64,000 bases of DNA from assembly GCA_036873135.1 (NCBI GenBank), contig JAPTYO010000005.1, positions 17,132,666 through 17,196,665 of the forward strand, read 5' to 3'. Positions within the stretch are counted from its first letter, which is position 1. Every line of letters starts with the position of its first letter. Below, piece after piece: positions 21,606 through 33,175 of this stretch. The position numbers and the translations under genes were made by a program. This stretch comes from Clarkia xantiana subsp. parviflora. Taxonomy: Eukaryota; Streptophyta; Magnoliopsida; Myrtales; Onagraceae. Under the pieces are notes generated by a model, which searched no databases, was not told the origin of the DNA, and saw only the letters and a program-made list of their open reading frames with translations.

Positions 21606-24410
21606 TTAAACTCGGTCCTTGGGCGCTGAATCTTCAGAGGGCTTTGAAGGGGCAGACTCAGAGGGATCGGTAGGAGGCTCGTCGGCGTCTTCGGAGGAGC
21701 TCTCCGACGGGAGGCTAAGGTACGTTTCTGCGGCTCGGCCGAGAATCTTGGACTTCCTCAAGTCGATGGAGTCCCCGTAGGTTTCATTAAGCTCTTCGAC
21801 GATATCAAGGAAGGCATTCTGCAAATCTTCCTGACAATGTTTCGCCGCATCTGCCTTGAAGTCCTCCGAGCTCCGATATTCTTCGCGGCCCTGGACCTTC
21901 GCGTTTGTTATTTGGGCGGAATGATCCGCCTTTGCCTCCTCTAGCTCCGCGATGGCCCTCTGCTTCTCAAGCTTCAGCCGCTCAGCAGTTTCTTTCAACG
22001 CTGCCTTATCGAAGGCAGCCTGGCTCCGATCCGCCAAGGCCGCTTGCTGCTCCCGCTTAAGCGAGCTCTCAAGGCTTAGAATCTGCCTTTGCTGGGATTG
22101 GGCCTCTTGAGCAAGCTTGGCCCTAACCTCCTCGGCCTGCTGCCTGCCCTCCTCAGCCTGCCGCCTAACCTCCTCGGCCCGCTGCCAACCTTCTTCGGCT
22201 CGCTTTCTGCCCTCCTCCGCTCGGAGTCTTGACGCCTCGGAGGCAGCTAGGTCCTCCTGGAGCTTGGTCAAGCTCTCGAGGTTGGAGTTGGCCCGTTCTT
22301 ACTCCAAAGCCTCCCGCAGAGACAGGATGTAGCCGAAGCAACGATCCTGGTCCGCCATTTCCTGAGGGCAAAATATAGATTAGTATTTAAAAGTCGGAAT
22401 ACTTCCAGATGAATAAAAGCAAAGTGTACCTACCTCTATCCGACGGATGGCCATTTTCCGGATGTCCGCCTCGATGTCCTCCCCTTCCAGAGAGAGAGGG
22501 CGCCTCAGTGAGGGCGGGATCGAGCCCGACACCAAGTGCAAGGCCAAGTTCTTCTCCTGACACCCCCGATGTAGAGGAATCCCCCGAAGGGACTCCACCG
22601 GTCTCCAAGGCTCGGCGCTCTGGTCCGAAGAGAAGGCCTGGTAGTAGTCCCCATCCAAGGGGAATGGAGGTACTACCAGGCGAGCCCCCCCATCTTCACT
22701 TATCCGGGCTTCGGGGGTCGCGCCCCTAACTGGTGACGATGGCGGTGCGGGTGACGATGGTGGCATGTTGGGGAGTGGAGACGTCTTCCTACCAGGTGAC
22801 TTGGCAGGAGTCGACCTCGATTTTCCTCGGAGGATTAGGCCTTCCTCCTCAGCCTGATCCTCGGAGGGGGAGTCCTCCAAGCTGGTCACCCGACCGAATT
22901 CACCACGGGCTTCAGTCGGGGCATCTTCCACCACCGGCTCCGCTGCAGGCGCGGGGTCTGAGGCAGGTGCAGCAGGGGCGACGTCCGCGGGACCTGCAGC
23001 AGGGCGAATAAGGTGAGGAAATAAATCGACATCGGTATACTAAATCAGACAACGCTCCATATATCTCTCTTGGCCGAAAAAATCGTAACAACCCGCTTCG
23101 AGGACGTGTGGAGTTTCCCCTCGAAGGATATTCTTGACATCCCTGACCCGTCCTTTCATGTCGGAGGCTTGAAAATCTTGAGGAACTAACTCTCTATATC
23201 TTTTTATAGCACGAAAAACTTCCTTACCTTCCTTTTCGGAACGGACGCCGAAGGCAGTCCTAACCACGTCCGCGTTAGTCCGCCCCTCGGAGGTGGGGGC
23301 AGACCCTGGGGCCTCGGAGGTCTTCGCCTTCTTCCGAGACGGCCCCGACATGGCAGAAGTCTTTCGATGGGAGGACTTCTTCTTGCGCTTCAGCGAATGG
23401 GAGGCATCGGTATCCTCCTGAAACAGATGGGCGGTCAGCGATGATCGAGGGGCTGTAAGCATTGGAAACAAGAAATAATTAGAAGATTACCCAGAGAATT
23501 ACATTGGAAACGCCATCATGAATTTTTCCCCCGGCCTTGGGATCAATCAGCATAATCCCAATTTTGATCCGCTGTTGGTCAGTGACAGAAGTGGCCTCGA
23601 AGGGCCGATACCCCTCCTCCCAACGACGGGCCTGGATAAGCATCAAGGCCCTCTTGGTCTGCTCCGACCACGAACGGAAAGGCACAGGAGAATCAGCCTC
23701 CACGACGGTCTTCGGCCACTCGATGGGACCAGGCTTAATGAAGAAATATTGTTCTTTCCAATTGGCATTGTCATGCCCCTTATCATGGATGATGGCCCGT
23801 TCCTTGCAAATCCTCCAGGACACCTTCCTATCCCAGCCCAGCTCCTTATACTGCTCGTCGGTCCCCTCGGGGTGGCGGGGGTGAAGGAGCAGATGCCATC
23901 TTTATTACAGGTCATCTTGTAAAGGACCCGCCAAAGCTCCAGAGTGTAGCTCCAATCTTCTTTGTTGATATCGCACCACACTTGGAAGGCAATCCATGTA
24001 CGGATTGCGTGTGGAGAGAAGGTCGTGGGGTAAGTCTTGTAGTGGTTGCACAGCTCCACCCAACTCGGACAGAAAGGGAGTCGGATTCCCGCACGAATTT
24101 GCCCTGGGGAGATGAACACCTCATCTCCTTTGGGGAGCGTAATCCGAGCGTCACGAGGATTGAACTGGGATTGCTCGTAGGGATAGCGGGCCCCGAAGGA
24201 GGATTCGAAGATACCACACTCTATACAAGCCCTATCGTAGTTAATAGGCGCAAGCATGTTCTTGAGATACTTGAAGACGAAAGGTGGTCCAACAGTGACA
24301 GATCCCTCGGCTGAAAATCGTCGAGGGAAGGAAGGAGGGGAAAATTGAAACCTAAGAAGATCAAAGATGAAAAGGAAAAGAGTAATAAGGAGAAGAATCT
24401 TACCAGACAT
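21606..24410 (-). pseudogene. Element A antisense intron-containing gene (decaying)
   Basis: A spliced minus-strand gene is inferred. Exon 1 is a 7-nt micro-exon ATGTCTG (24410-24404, donor GTAAG). Exon 2 starts at 24310 after TTTTCAG, and further coding blocks lie at about 24310-23490, 23452-23040, 22990-22434 and 22361-21606. The last intron (22433-22362) has GTAGGT and CTCAG ends and keeps phase. The N-terminal domain contains PGQIRAGIRLPFCPSWVEL and, after a frameshift, NANWKEQYFFIKPGPIEW. This resembles the family annotated as putative gypsy-type transposon (Transposase_28), from memory. A basic/Ser-Pro middle and a long Glu/Ala/Arg coiled coil with an acidic tail follow. Breaks are a frameshift in a C-run near 23880 and an in-frame TAA near 22300. 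Function is unknown. Confidence 0.7.
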
Positions 24411-24546
24411 AGTGACTGAATGCTTGATCGGAAAAACTTGAAGTGCTTGAAGCGCCGGTGAAAACTCGAAATCTGGAGAATCAAAGCTCTTGGGATCGCA
24501 GAGAAGAAGAGGTAAAAGAAAGGTAAAACAGTGTCTGGGGTTAGGG

Positions 24547-24553
24547 TTTTATA
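24547..24553 (-). promoter_or_regulatory. TATA box of element A antisense gene
   Basis: On the minus strand TATAAAA, followed at once by CCCTAACCCC, giving a telo-box-like AAACCCTAA. It lies about 137 bases upstream of the antisense ATG. Element B has TATAAAAAG at the matching place. Confidence 0.6.
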
Positions 24554-24995
24554 AGAGAAGGAAGGAGAACTGAAGGGGTGGGCAATCTGAGCCGTAGAAT
24601 TCAAAACCACTCAATCAGAATCGTCCAAAGGGGAAACGTGCTAATTCGACGAAGGCGAAACGGTTTTAATCTGAACCGTCAGAACGCATGGGACAGATAA
24701 GACAAGAATAATGACGTACCGGGGCGGTTGAAAAGTGCTTTTTCAGAAAGCAGGCGTGCGGAACCCGAAACGTTCCTTCACCTCCTATCAGCATTTAATG
24801 CTGGTCTGATCAAGAAAACTCCTCGAATCCAAGTAGGATCCCAAAGGATCTTGAAGAGATCCAAGGCAAAGGCCTCCGACAAAAGTTAAGGCAATGGCCT
24901 CCAACGTTTCAAATAAAGACCCCCGACTGGGATGTGGAGGGGTCCGATGTTGAAAGACGCGACGCACTATAAGTCCCTCACGTCTTGGGGGCAAA

Positions 24996-25654
24996 TGATG
25001 GGCCCCGACGAAGGCCGTTAGGCCCCTTAACGATTGGCAAACGGCGACTAGGCCCGTTAGGCTAGGAGCTGGGCTGTTGGAGGGCTAAGGGCTCCGACGG
25101 AAGGAGGCCCCGACATTGAATGGCTCCGAATAAGTATGGCCCCGATAGGGGAGAGCCTCGAAGATATCGGACCTGGACGTAGTCGGTCCCGATATGGGAG
25201 TTGACACCACTCCCCGACACCGAATCCTCAACGATGCAACTTGGGAGCCTCCGATAATGATCGAGACTCGCCGGTAGGAGCACAATCCCGAAGATCTCGC
25301 CATGATTACAGTAGTGGTATAATGGGCGAGATATGCGGGATACGTATAACTGTACAAGATACGTGGCAAGATATACGGCGAGATATGTGGGATAGTGGAT
25401 CACAATCCAACCGCCTAATCAGGTAACTGGGATAGCCTTTCCTCTATAAAAGGAGGGAAGTTATTCCAGGTTAGGGTTACGTTTTACACATACACAAATA
25501 CTGCTTGCTTGCCCTGTTGACTGCCGTACTTACGTTAAGCATCGGAGAGGGATTCTGGGCCACTGCCCTCTACTCCCCTCTTGCAGGATTGCGTGGAGCA
25601 AAGGAGCTAGGATTGCCGTCCAAGTCCGTGCCGGAGTTCCACCGTGATCCAACA
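24996..25654 (+). repeat. Element A 3' LTR
   Basis: 659 bp, matching the 5' LTR at all but three positions seen by eye. It is preceded by the purine-rich GTCTTGGGGGCAAA. TATA box at about 25445. Confidence 0.95.
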
Positions 25655-25810
25655 CTAGCAAAGGAAGCAGCGAGGATGGAAGGATCATTCGTAATCATTA
25701 GTGAACTCCCTTCAAGACTTGAGCCGTTTATTTTGTACGATTGCTTAGGACAATCCCAAAATAGGGAAGTAGTTGCCTAATAGTTTCCTAATTAAAAAAA
25801 AAAAAAAAAA
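25655..25810 (+). pseudogene. LINE 3' end with poly(A), separated from its body by element A
   Basis: Directly after the element A LTR, the TSD CTAGC resumes the LINE RNase H frame: ...ADQLA joins KEAARMEGSFVII and runs to TAA at 25778-25780. A 17-base A-run at 25794-25810 is the LINE tail. Joined across the insertion, the LINE remnant is about 2.96 kb. A LINE target duplication was not found beside the truncated 5' end near 12250. Confidence 0.85.
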
Positions 25811-26211
25811 GCTAGTTATATAAGCAAGCTAGCTTATGACATCAGGTTAATATTATATTTATATGAGATTTTATTCACTACAACCGAGCTGGGCGGTAAG
25901 ATATAATTTTCAATTTTTCATACTTGTACAGTGGTATCAGTTGTAAAGCTCCGTACAAAACTAAAAAATTGGTGGAATTCAGAAGGCAATATTAATTGTG
26001 TAGACAAGTAAGTATATATAATGGAGACGTTGAAGTAGGTAAAATAACATAATAATAAGCATATAAAAATGCATAAGATGTTGGCCTTTCAGCTTATAAC
26101 ATCTTCTTCTTCTTCTTCCTACTAAAAACAACTGGAAAATTCTTAAATGTGATTGATGAAATAAAAGCGAAAGCAGGGAAGCATATTTGTGTAAGTAGGT
26201 AGATGGTTGAA
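25811..26211. other. SHMT 3' flank
   Basis: AT-rich sequence between the LINE poly(A) and the SHMT stop codon. It should hold the SHMT 3' UTR on the minus strand. A single processing signal could not be chosen. Confidence 0.4.
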
Positions 26212-28995
26212 TTAATTCTGGTACTTCATCTTCGACTTCTGGAAGCCAGGCATGTCGAAGGAGCCAGAGAAGTTTTCAACATCAGCCTTGAGCTGCTCAA
26301 TGTCTTTGTTGTTCACCAGACCCTTGTTGAAGTCCTTGAGGAGCTTTCCATACTCTTTCTGGATGCTCAGTGTTATTGTGACTGCACGGTGTAGGAACTC
26401 TCCAATCTGCTCAAAGTCCTTCTCCACTAACCCTCTTGAGGTCATTGCTGGAGCACCTATTCTTACTCCTCCAGGAGCCAACGCACTGCTGTCACCGAAA
26501 ACTGCATTCTTGTTCACTGTGATGTTGGCCAGATCACATAGTTTCTCAACCTTGTTACCTGCATTATCCATTGTTAATTATACACATACTAACTAAGTCA
26601 CTCAATCATAAAAACATCTTCTCTTACCAGTCAATCCAAGAGGACGGAGATCCCACAACACAAGGTGGTTCTCTGTTCCATCAGTAACAAGTTTGTAGCC
26701 CTTGCTCATCAGAAAGTTGCCAATCGCAACAGCATTGGCCTTCACCTGCTTAGCATACGCCTTGAAGGCTGGGGTATTTGCCTGCTTCAGAGCAACTGCA
26801 AGAGCACCGATCTGGTGATTGTGAGGCCCACCCTGAAGAGACGGGAAAACTGCAAAGTTTATCTTGTCCTCAAACTCATAAACTGCACCCTCCGGTTGAC
26901 CCTTCTTAGCTGGCTTCGGCCCCTTCCTGTAGAAGATCATTCCAGCCCTAGGACCCCTCAAGCTTTTGTGGGTTGTAGTGGTCACAATGTCACAGAACTC
27001 AAATGGGTTTGCTGCTTCCTGCAACCAAACCAATAAACATCAACTTCTGCACTACCCGATAACACCTAACCAAGAACCAAGAGATTTACTATTATTATGT
27101 TATTATAAGTGAATAATCCATCAAACTTCAAAATTTAATTGCTATCTGAGGCCAAGGTCCTAAAGTCAGAATGACACAACATCGTTTGACATTGAAGAGC
27201 CAACAAACATCTGTTTTCCAGTTATAGGACCTAGGTCAGCTTTCTACCGCATGAATGAACTACAGCTCAACCATTTCGAGTTAGGATGTGTTTGTTAAAG
27301 CTTACATAATAATAGCTTATATAATTAAACAAAAAAACTGGCTGGGAAGTATAGTGGAGACAATTTCATGAAGAACCAAGTCATCACTATGAGTTTAGAC
27401 TTTAGATATACTAGTTAGTAAATACTCCAAAAATAAGATGCCCATCATATATTAAGATTTCTATAACACTCTCCATCTTTAAATGTTCTTCCTATCCCAT
27501 TCATTATGTCTCCTCATCCCTTCACTCCACGCATCTTCAAATAATTAAGCTCTTATTCAATTAAGATATTGGCTTAGAACAAGAGTTGTGTTAAAGAAGA
27601 TCCATACAGACTTGATCCACAAAAAAGAAAGATTTTGAAGTCATGAAACAAAACGAGTTCGTTCCAAACTCCTCATCCCTCCAAAGTATAACTATTTGGA
27701 ACCATATCTGTCTTGGATTCAGAAAGATGTTTGTCAGATTTATCTCAGTCAGATTAAAATAAGCATTGGAGTCGGACATTATCAATCATGTTTCAACAAC
27801 AGATGCCCCAAATCTGAATTTCAAATATTTCCGTTAGGGAGAAAAAATCAAGTATTAACTGAATGCAGATCCAACCGATTAAGAGAGAGCATTAGCAGAT
27901 ATCAACTTTTGTGTGAGAAACATGAATATGGGGGATTATAATACCTGTGCAGCAACAAGGCCACTGATGTGAGCCATGTCACATAGCAGGAGAGCACCAC
28001 ACTTGTCCGCAACACTCCTGAACTTGGCATAATCCCAGTCCCTAGGGTAAGCACTGCCACCGCAAATGATCAACTTTGGCCTGAAGTCCAGAGCCTTCTC
28101 CTCCAACTTTTCGTAATCGAGGTACCCAGTGGTTGAGTTCACCTTGTATGGCAAACTCTCGAAGTAAATCGAGGTGGCGGAAATTTTCTTGCCACCAGAT
28201 GTGTAGTACCCGTGGGTCAAGTGACCACCTGATGGAAGATCCAGACCCATGATCCTATCATGCGGATTCAGCACTGCCGTGTAGGCAGCAAAGTTGGCCG
28301 GAGATCCAGAGTAGGGCTGCACATTGACCCCCCATTTCGTGGCGTCCAAGTGAAAGGCCTGTTCAGACGGATTCAAGAAATGTTAGAGTTAAATCATCCG
28401 ATTTGGAAAGGTTTGATTGATGCTTTGATAAATTCTGCTTTGCATGAACAATATACGTAAAAAAAAAAATTCGATATAGTAGCTACCATTAAACAAATCT
28501 AGGACCTACTGATCTACCACAAGAGATTGAAATAACAATAGCATGCTAAATGTTCAATGAATTGATCTGTGCGTTCAAACATCGGAAGCGCAACAGGCAT
28601 AGATCTAATCATTCGATTCAATGTAAATGAAATGAGATTTTATGCAATCACTGAACTGAAACAACATTCTAAGAAGAAGAAAAATAGAAATGGATCCAAT
28701 CGAAAAAGGAGTCATGGAGCAGTGGATGTACCTGGAGAGCACGAGATTGGCAGAGGTTCTCGATCTGGTCGATGTACTCGTTGCCACCATAGTAGCGGTT
28801 GCCTGGAATACCCTCAGAGTACTTGTTGGTGAGGGCGCTTCCGAGAGCCTCGATGACGGCGAAGGAGGTGAAGTTCTCGGAGGCGATGAGCTCGATTCCC
28901 CGACTCTGCCTCCGCTTCTCCTTCTCAATGAGATCGTGGATCTCAGGGTCCACCACCTCGAGGGAGGTGTTACCCCATACGGAAACTGGATCCAT
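26212..28995 (-). CDS. SHMT: Serine hydroxymethyltransferase, cytosolic type
   Basis: Four exons, 28995-28732, 28358-27945, 27018-26628 and 26558-26212, all with GT-AG introns and consistent phases, give exactly 471 aa, the length recalled for Arabidopsis SHM4. The PLP enzyme interconverts serine plus tetrahydrofolate with glycine plus 5,10-methylene-tetrahydrofolate and feeds one-carbon metabolism. The PLP-lysine motif [16 protein letters not shown] places the Schiff-base lysine at K244. Other family blocks are [55 protein letters not shown] and [11 protein letters not shown]. The N-terminus MDPVSVWGN has no transit peptide, which supports a cytosolic isoform. Introns are 373, 926 and 69 bases. 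No lesion is seen. A LINE ends about 400 bases past its stop. Confidence 0.97.
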
Positions 28996-29366
28996 GGCGT
29001 CTTTGGAAGACGGAAATGGGGGGATAGAGAAGAAGGAAGAAACAAGTGTAGGGAGAGAGAGAGATGAGGAAAAGAGCGAGGGTGGTCTCTGGTGTTGGAG
29101 ATCTGCTGCTTAAATGGTTCTTCTGTCCATGTCAAAGTACTATTTTATCCCTGCCTTATTTTTTACTCATTTTTCCTAGTTTTCATTTTCAGGCTGCTTT
29201 TGTTTTATTAACATTTATTTTTTTATTTTTTGGTCTGGTGTGGTGACTCTGGTCAGTTTTGTTGGTGAGTGCCATGGAGTGGACTGTTGAATAAGAATTA
29301 ATCCGAATTGTTGCCAAGTTGGCAGAGGGGGTTGGGAAAATTCTCAAAGGCAAAGCTATCTCATTA
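28996..29366. other. SHMT upstream region
   Basis: Promoter and 5' UTR side of the minus-strand SHMT gene. A GA/CT-rich tract (about 29018-29075, reading CTCTCTCTCC on the minus strand) lies just upstream of the ATG, common in plant 5' leaders. No confident TATA box. Confidence 0.45.
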
Positions 29367-31148
29367 GAGAAAATCTTAGGTACATCAGTGGAAACTTTGT
29401 TCAAATGCCCTCTAGGGAGGGGGCATTTCTAAAAATGCCCTCCCCTAAAGGGGATTTGTAATATTGCCCCGTCCAGCTGTTATTATCAGCTGGACGAGCC
29501 CAGCTGGATCAGCCCGGACTGGTCGGACCGGGCCGGACCTTATAAACCGGTACCGGTCTGACCTTAAGAGTAAATAACCATTTTTTTTTTGAGAAAATAT
29601 TAACTGAGTGTAGCTGGACTCGAACCCAAAACTTACACTAGAAACACTGAGACACTACCACCACACTAGAAACTAGAATGTTAATAAAGTAACAGATAAA
29701 AAGATTTTATTTAGAATTCTAAATTCTATTTAATCAATGGAATAGAATTCTAAATTCTATTTAGATAAAAAATATTTTATTTCTAAATTCACTTATTACA
29801 TCTATTAATATTCACTAAATTCAAATTTACAACTTCAAATTCAATGAAAATCGAAAGTTAGCGTCTTTATAACGTAATAAACAATGTGTTATTTTTTAAA
29901 ATTTATTCTAATAATTTCGAAAATTAATGTTTTCATCACCGAATGGTGTTATACCCCCATAAAACCTAAATTTGGAGCAAATCTCATTTTTTTATAAAAT
30001 GTTATCGTATAAAATCTTCTTTTTTTTTTTTCGGATTCCCCCATCCCGCGGTTATTTTGTTTTCACTTTTTACATCTATTAATATTCACCAAATTCAAAT
30101 TTACAACTCCAAATTCAATGAAAATCGAAAGTTCGCGTCTTTATAATGTAATAAACAATGTGTTGTTTTTTTAAATTTATTCTAGTAATTTCGAAAATTA
30201 ATATTTCCATCACCAAATGGTGTTATACCCCCCTAAAACGCGAATTTGGAGTAAATCTTATTTTTTGGAATGTTCAAAAAATCTATTAACGGACTTCAAA
30301 TTAGGCCCCGTTTTCGGTATTGGATTTTACTAATACGTGACAATTGGGAAAAAAAAATGATTTTATACGAGAACATTTTCTAAAAAATGAGATTTGCTCC
30401 AAATTTAGGTTTTATGGGGGTATAACACCATTCGTTGATGAAAACATTAATTTTCGAAATTACTAGAATAGATTTTAAAAAATAGCACATTGTTTATTAC
30501 GTTATAAAGACGCTAACTTTCGATTTTCATTGAATTTGGAGTTGTAAATTTGAATTTAGTGAATATTAATAGATGTAGAAAGTGAATTTAGAAATAAAAT
30601 CTTTTTTATCTAAATAGAATTTATAATTCTATTCCATTGATTAAATAGAATTTAGAATTCTAAATAAAATCTTTTTATCTGTTATTTTATTAACATTCTT
30701 TCTTGTAGTGTGGTGGTAGTGTGTCAGTGTTTCTAGTGTAAGTTCTGGGTTCGAGTTCAGCTACATTTAGTAAATATTTTCTCAAAAAAAAAAAAAGGTT
30801 ATTTACTCTTAAGGTCAGACCGGTACCGGTTTATAAGGTCCGGCCCGGTCCGTGGCTGTTATTAACAGCTAGAGCATCTCGCTGACAGCTGGACGGGGCA
30901 ATATTACAAATCCCTTTTGGGGGAGGGCATTTTTAGAAATGCCCCCTCCCTAGAGGGCATTTGAACAAATTTTCCTACATCAGTTCCAACAAAAGCCTAG
31001 CTGTTGCCCCTCTCACCAATTACAAAGAGACAAGTATAGAAAGTGACAAAAATGAGAAGTTCTGCAGTGACAAGTGTCACTTTGTGATTGGTGAGAGGGG
31101 CAACAGTTAGGCTCCAGGTATTGGAACCGATGTATCTAAGATTTTCTC
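29367..31148. mobile_element. Mutator-type foldback MITE, split by a second one
   Basis: TIR GAGAAAATCTTAGGTACATC on the left and GAGAAAATCTTAGATACATC in reverse complement on the right, with exact 9-bp TSDs ATCTCATTA (29358-29366, 31149-31157). Removing the inner element and one copy of its TSD leaves a compact hairpin of about 187 bp whose arms share CTGTTGCCCCTCTCACCAAT. No coding capacity. Confidence 0.85.
29390..30975. mobile_element. Mutator-type MITE with about 600-bp inverted arms
   Basis: TIRs begin GGAAACTTTGTTCAAATGCC on the left and GGAAAATTTGTTCAAATGCC in reverse complement on the right. Exact 9-bp TSDs TACATCAGT lie at 29381-29389 and 30976-30984. The arms pair for about 600 bp. 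A further internal direct repeat of roughly 200 bp (about 29796-30005 and 30074-30270) is present. Each arm carries a tRNA-like stretch. No transposase is encoded. Confidence 0.88.
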
Positions 31149-31157
31149 ATCTCATTA

Positions 31158-31662
31158 ATATCAATGTGAAATAGGTGAGTGGCACCGAGGCATGGAAGAA
31201 AAACTCGGGGGTTGGTGGCTTGAAAATTGTTGGTTGAATTGGGTGGACGTGGAACTCACAACATAATGATGTAGGACCCACCACATGGCAGTGAGCAAGC
31301 AGTTAAATAAAAGCTTTGGTGGTTTAGTGCAAGTTTTTAAGGAAGGCATTACTGCTAGTTCTAGTTGTTGGATTTAGTAGGGTTGGTTTATCGAATTTGT
31401 TGGAATGAACGTAATTATATTGTTGCACCTTTTCTTTTCAATAGAGCGAGCGCATCAACCTTATGTGCCCTTTTAGTTACTTACATTTTTGTTTTAGAAA
31501 AATTATATTATTTGTTTAGTGAACCAGTGAACTGGTCGTTTTTCACATCTTACGTGCCCATACACCCTGACCTATTTTTTCCATCAAACGTTGCAATTCG
31601 CTGTTGTCGGCGTGGACGTTTTTGGCGGCATCACACATAATTGAATGACTTTGATGCCACTC
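31158..31662. other. Intergenic DNA, no feature recognised
   Basis: No gene or repeat could be supported. The right end (31640-31662) reads, on the minus strand, TGGCATCAAAG shortly after the LTR-like segment at 31663, so it may be the primer site and start of an otherwise missing LTR element. Confidence 0.35.
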
Positions 31663-32040
31663 TGATGCAACGTGATGGGAAATAAGAAGCGCAAAAATTT
31701 GTTAATTTAAAGAATGCCGAAAGTTTAGCGTAGGGTTGAGGAAAACCTCGATTTTTCATTAATAATTCAACTGCATGTAAATGACGGATAACAGAGTTTT
31801 AATACTGAAAACAAAAACCCTAACCCTATAAGAAATCCGAAATTAACAACATAATACGAACAAAACCGAAAATTGCAAAAAGACCCGAAAAAACATAAAA
31901 CTATAATTTTGACCGTCTAGACGAAGGATTTTGGCTGAAAAACGTCAAACCGCATATATTACTATGGGTCTTGCTTATATCGCCGTTTCCGCATGAAAAT
32001 TTGTATTCGCACGCCAAAATCTGACACTTCGCCCACATCA
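31663..32040 (-). repeat. LTR-like fragment, family 2 (copy 2)
   Basis: Inverted homologue of 10410-10777, read on the minus strand from TGATGTGGGC to CGTTGCATCA. Just beyond its 3' end the minus strand reads GAG then TGGCATCAAAG, resembling a tRNA-Met primer site, which suggests a 5' LTR followed by a lost interior. No 5-bp target duplication is evident. Confidence 0.55.
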
Positions 32041-33175
32041 AATGGTCATCACGTGTTTTACTCGTGTAAACCTGAGAGTGGGTCATGTGACTCATTCGGT
32101 CCATATGCACCTACACTAATACAAAACATCCTAAACTGATCTGATTGATTGATACAGAGGTAAATTACAATATTCTGAAATATGTAGAACGACAATTTAA
32201 TTCGTTTTTATTTAGTAATCAACATACAATTAACAAGTAAGAGTATGCTTGCGAAAACTGAAACTGCGACACGCAAATCAAATGTAAAAAACAGTATTTT
32301 TAACTGAGGCTCGTGGTCTCCTTAAGGCAATTTCACCCCACCTCACCATCAGGTTATGTAACGAGGTCTATAACATGACGATCACCTCCCAGGATACAAC
32401 AGTGTCATTGACACGAATTGTGCACGTAATTCGTTAAACCGAACAAATACCTGAACTCAAACCAGAATATGAGATCCGAAAACATAATAAGAAAATAAAC
32501 TCAATTACGGAACTAGAATATAACATGAGAGAAGTTGGTAGTCAAGAATTCGAGATTAAGGAAACTAATATGTTAGAATGCTTAAGGATTTCAAATTTTT
32601 AGAGAGAATTTTTAAATTTATTTTTCGGATAGGATACCATCTCTATAAAATATACAATTGCTATAATAATGTTATGCAATGTATCTAAACACCAATAAAA
32701 TATGAAATTTTGATTTGCAATATTAATAAAATGTTATTTTTTTCAAATTTCATATCAACAACAATAAATTTTTCGTTTACCAAACCGGACCCGAACGAGT
32801 AACACCAAGTAACAACACAGGGCAACAAAGCAATTTTCATTCAACATATTAATTGGCTTTGTAGCACATCTAAGTGTAACAGACCTTACTCTATATTCCG
32901 GTTTTAAGTAGGTTCCGAATACATATGGGTATTTTGCTCACCCTACATATATATGCCTGTGCATTCTCATTGCTAAAAGCCTAAAACTCTCAGCAAAAAC
33001 TAATTTGGGAGAAAAATGATAAAAGGTTGGTTGTTTGGTTGAAATGCAAGTGATGAGGGTGAATTTGTTTGAAGGCATTTTAAGTATTTGTAACCCCGCA
33101 AGTAGTGTTAACACGGAGTAAAAGTCAGGTCCACAAGAAGTATCATATGGATTAGATTTTTACCGCGACTAGGGT
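32041..33175. other. Intergenic DNA, no feature recognised
   Basis: AT-rich sequence with no coding region, tRNA or structured repeat that can be supported. Confidence 0.4.

Larger units (their letters stand above)
15061..25654 (+). mobile_element. Element A: Ty3/gypsy LTR retrotransposon, Tat-type, 10.6 kb
   Basis: A structurally complete LTR retrotransposon with 659-bp LTRs, exact 5-bp TSDs CTAGC (15056-15060, 25655-25659), primer site, one gag-pol ORF, minisatellite, antisense gene and polypurine tract (about 24984-24995). LTRs differ at three positions seen by eye. It sits inside the RNase H of a LINE. Two RNase H domains and no chromodomain place it in the Tat group. The protease carries a large in-frame deletion, so independent mobility is doubtful. 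Confidence 0.95.

Noticed and set aside
28605..29135. Long minus-strand frame overlapping SHMT exon 1
   Set aside because: Out-of-frame shadow of the SHMT exon and its leader.
29600..30770. A functional tRNA gene
   Set aside because: Only A- and B-box-like pieces are present in both inverted arms; no cloverleaf could be drawn.
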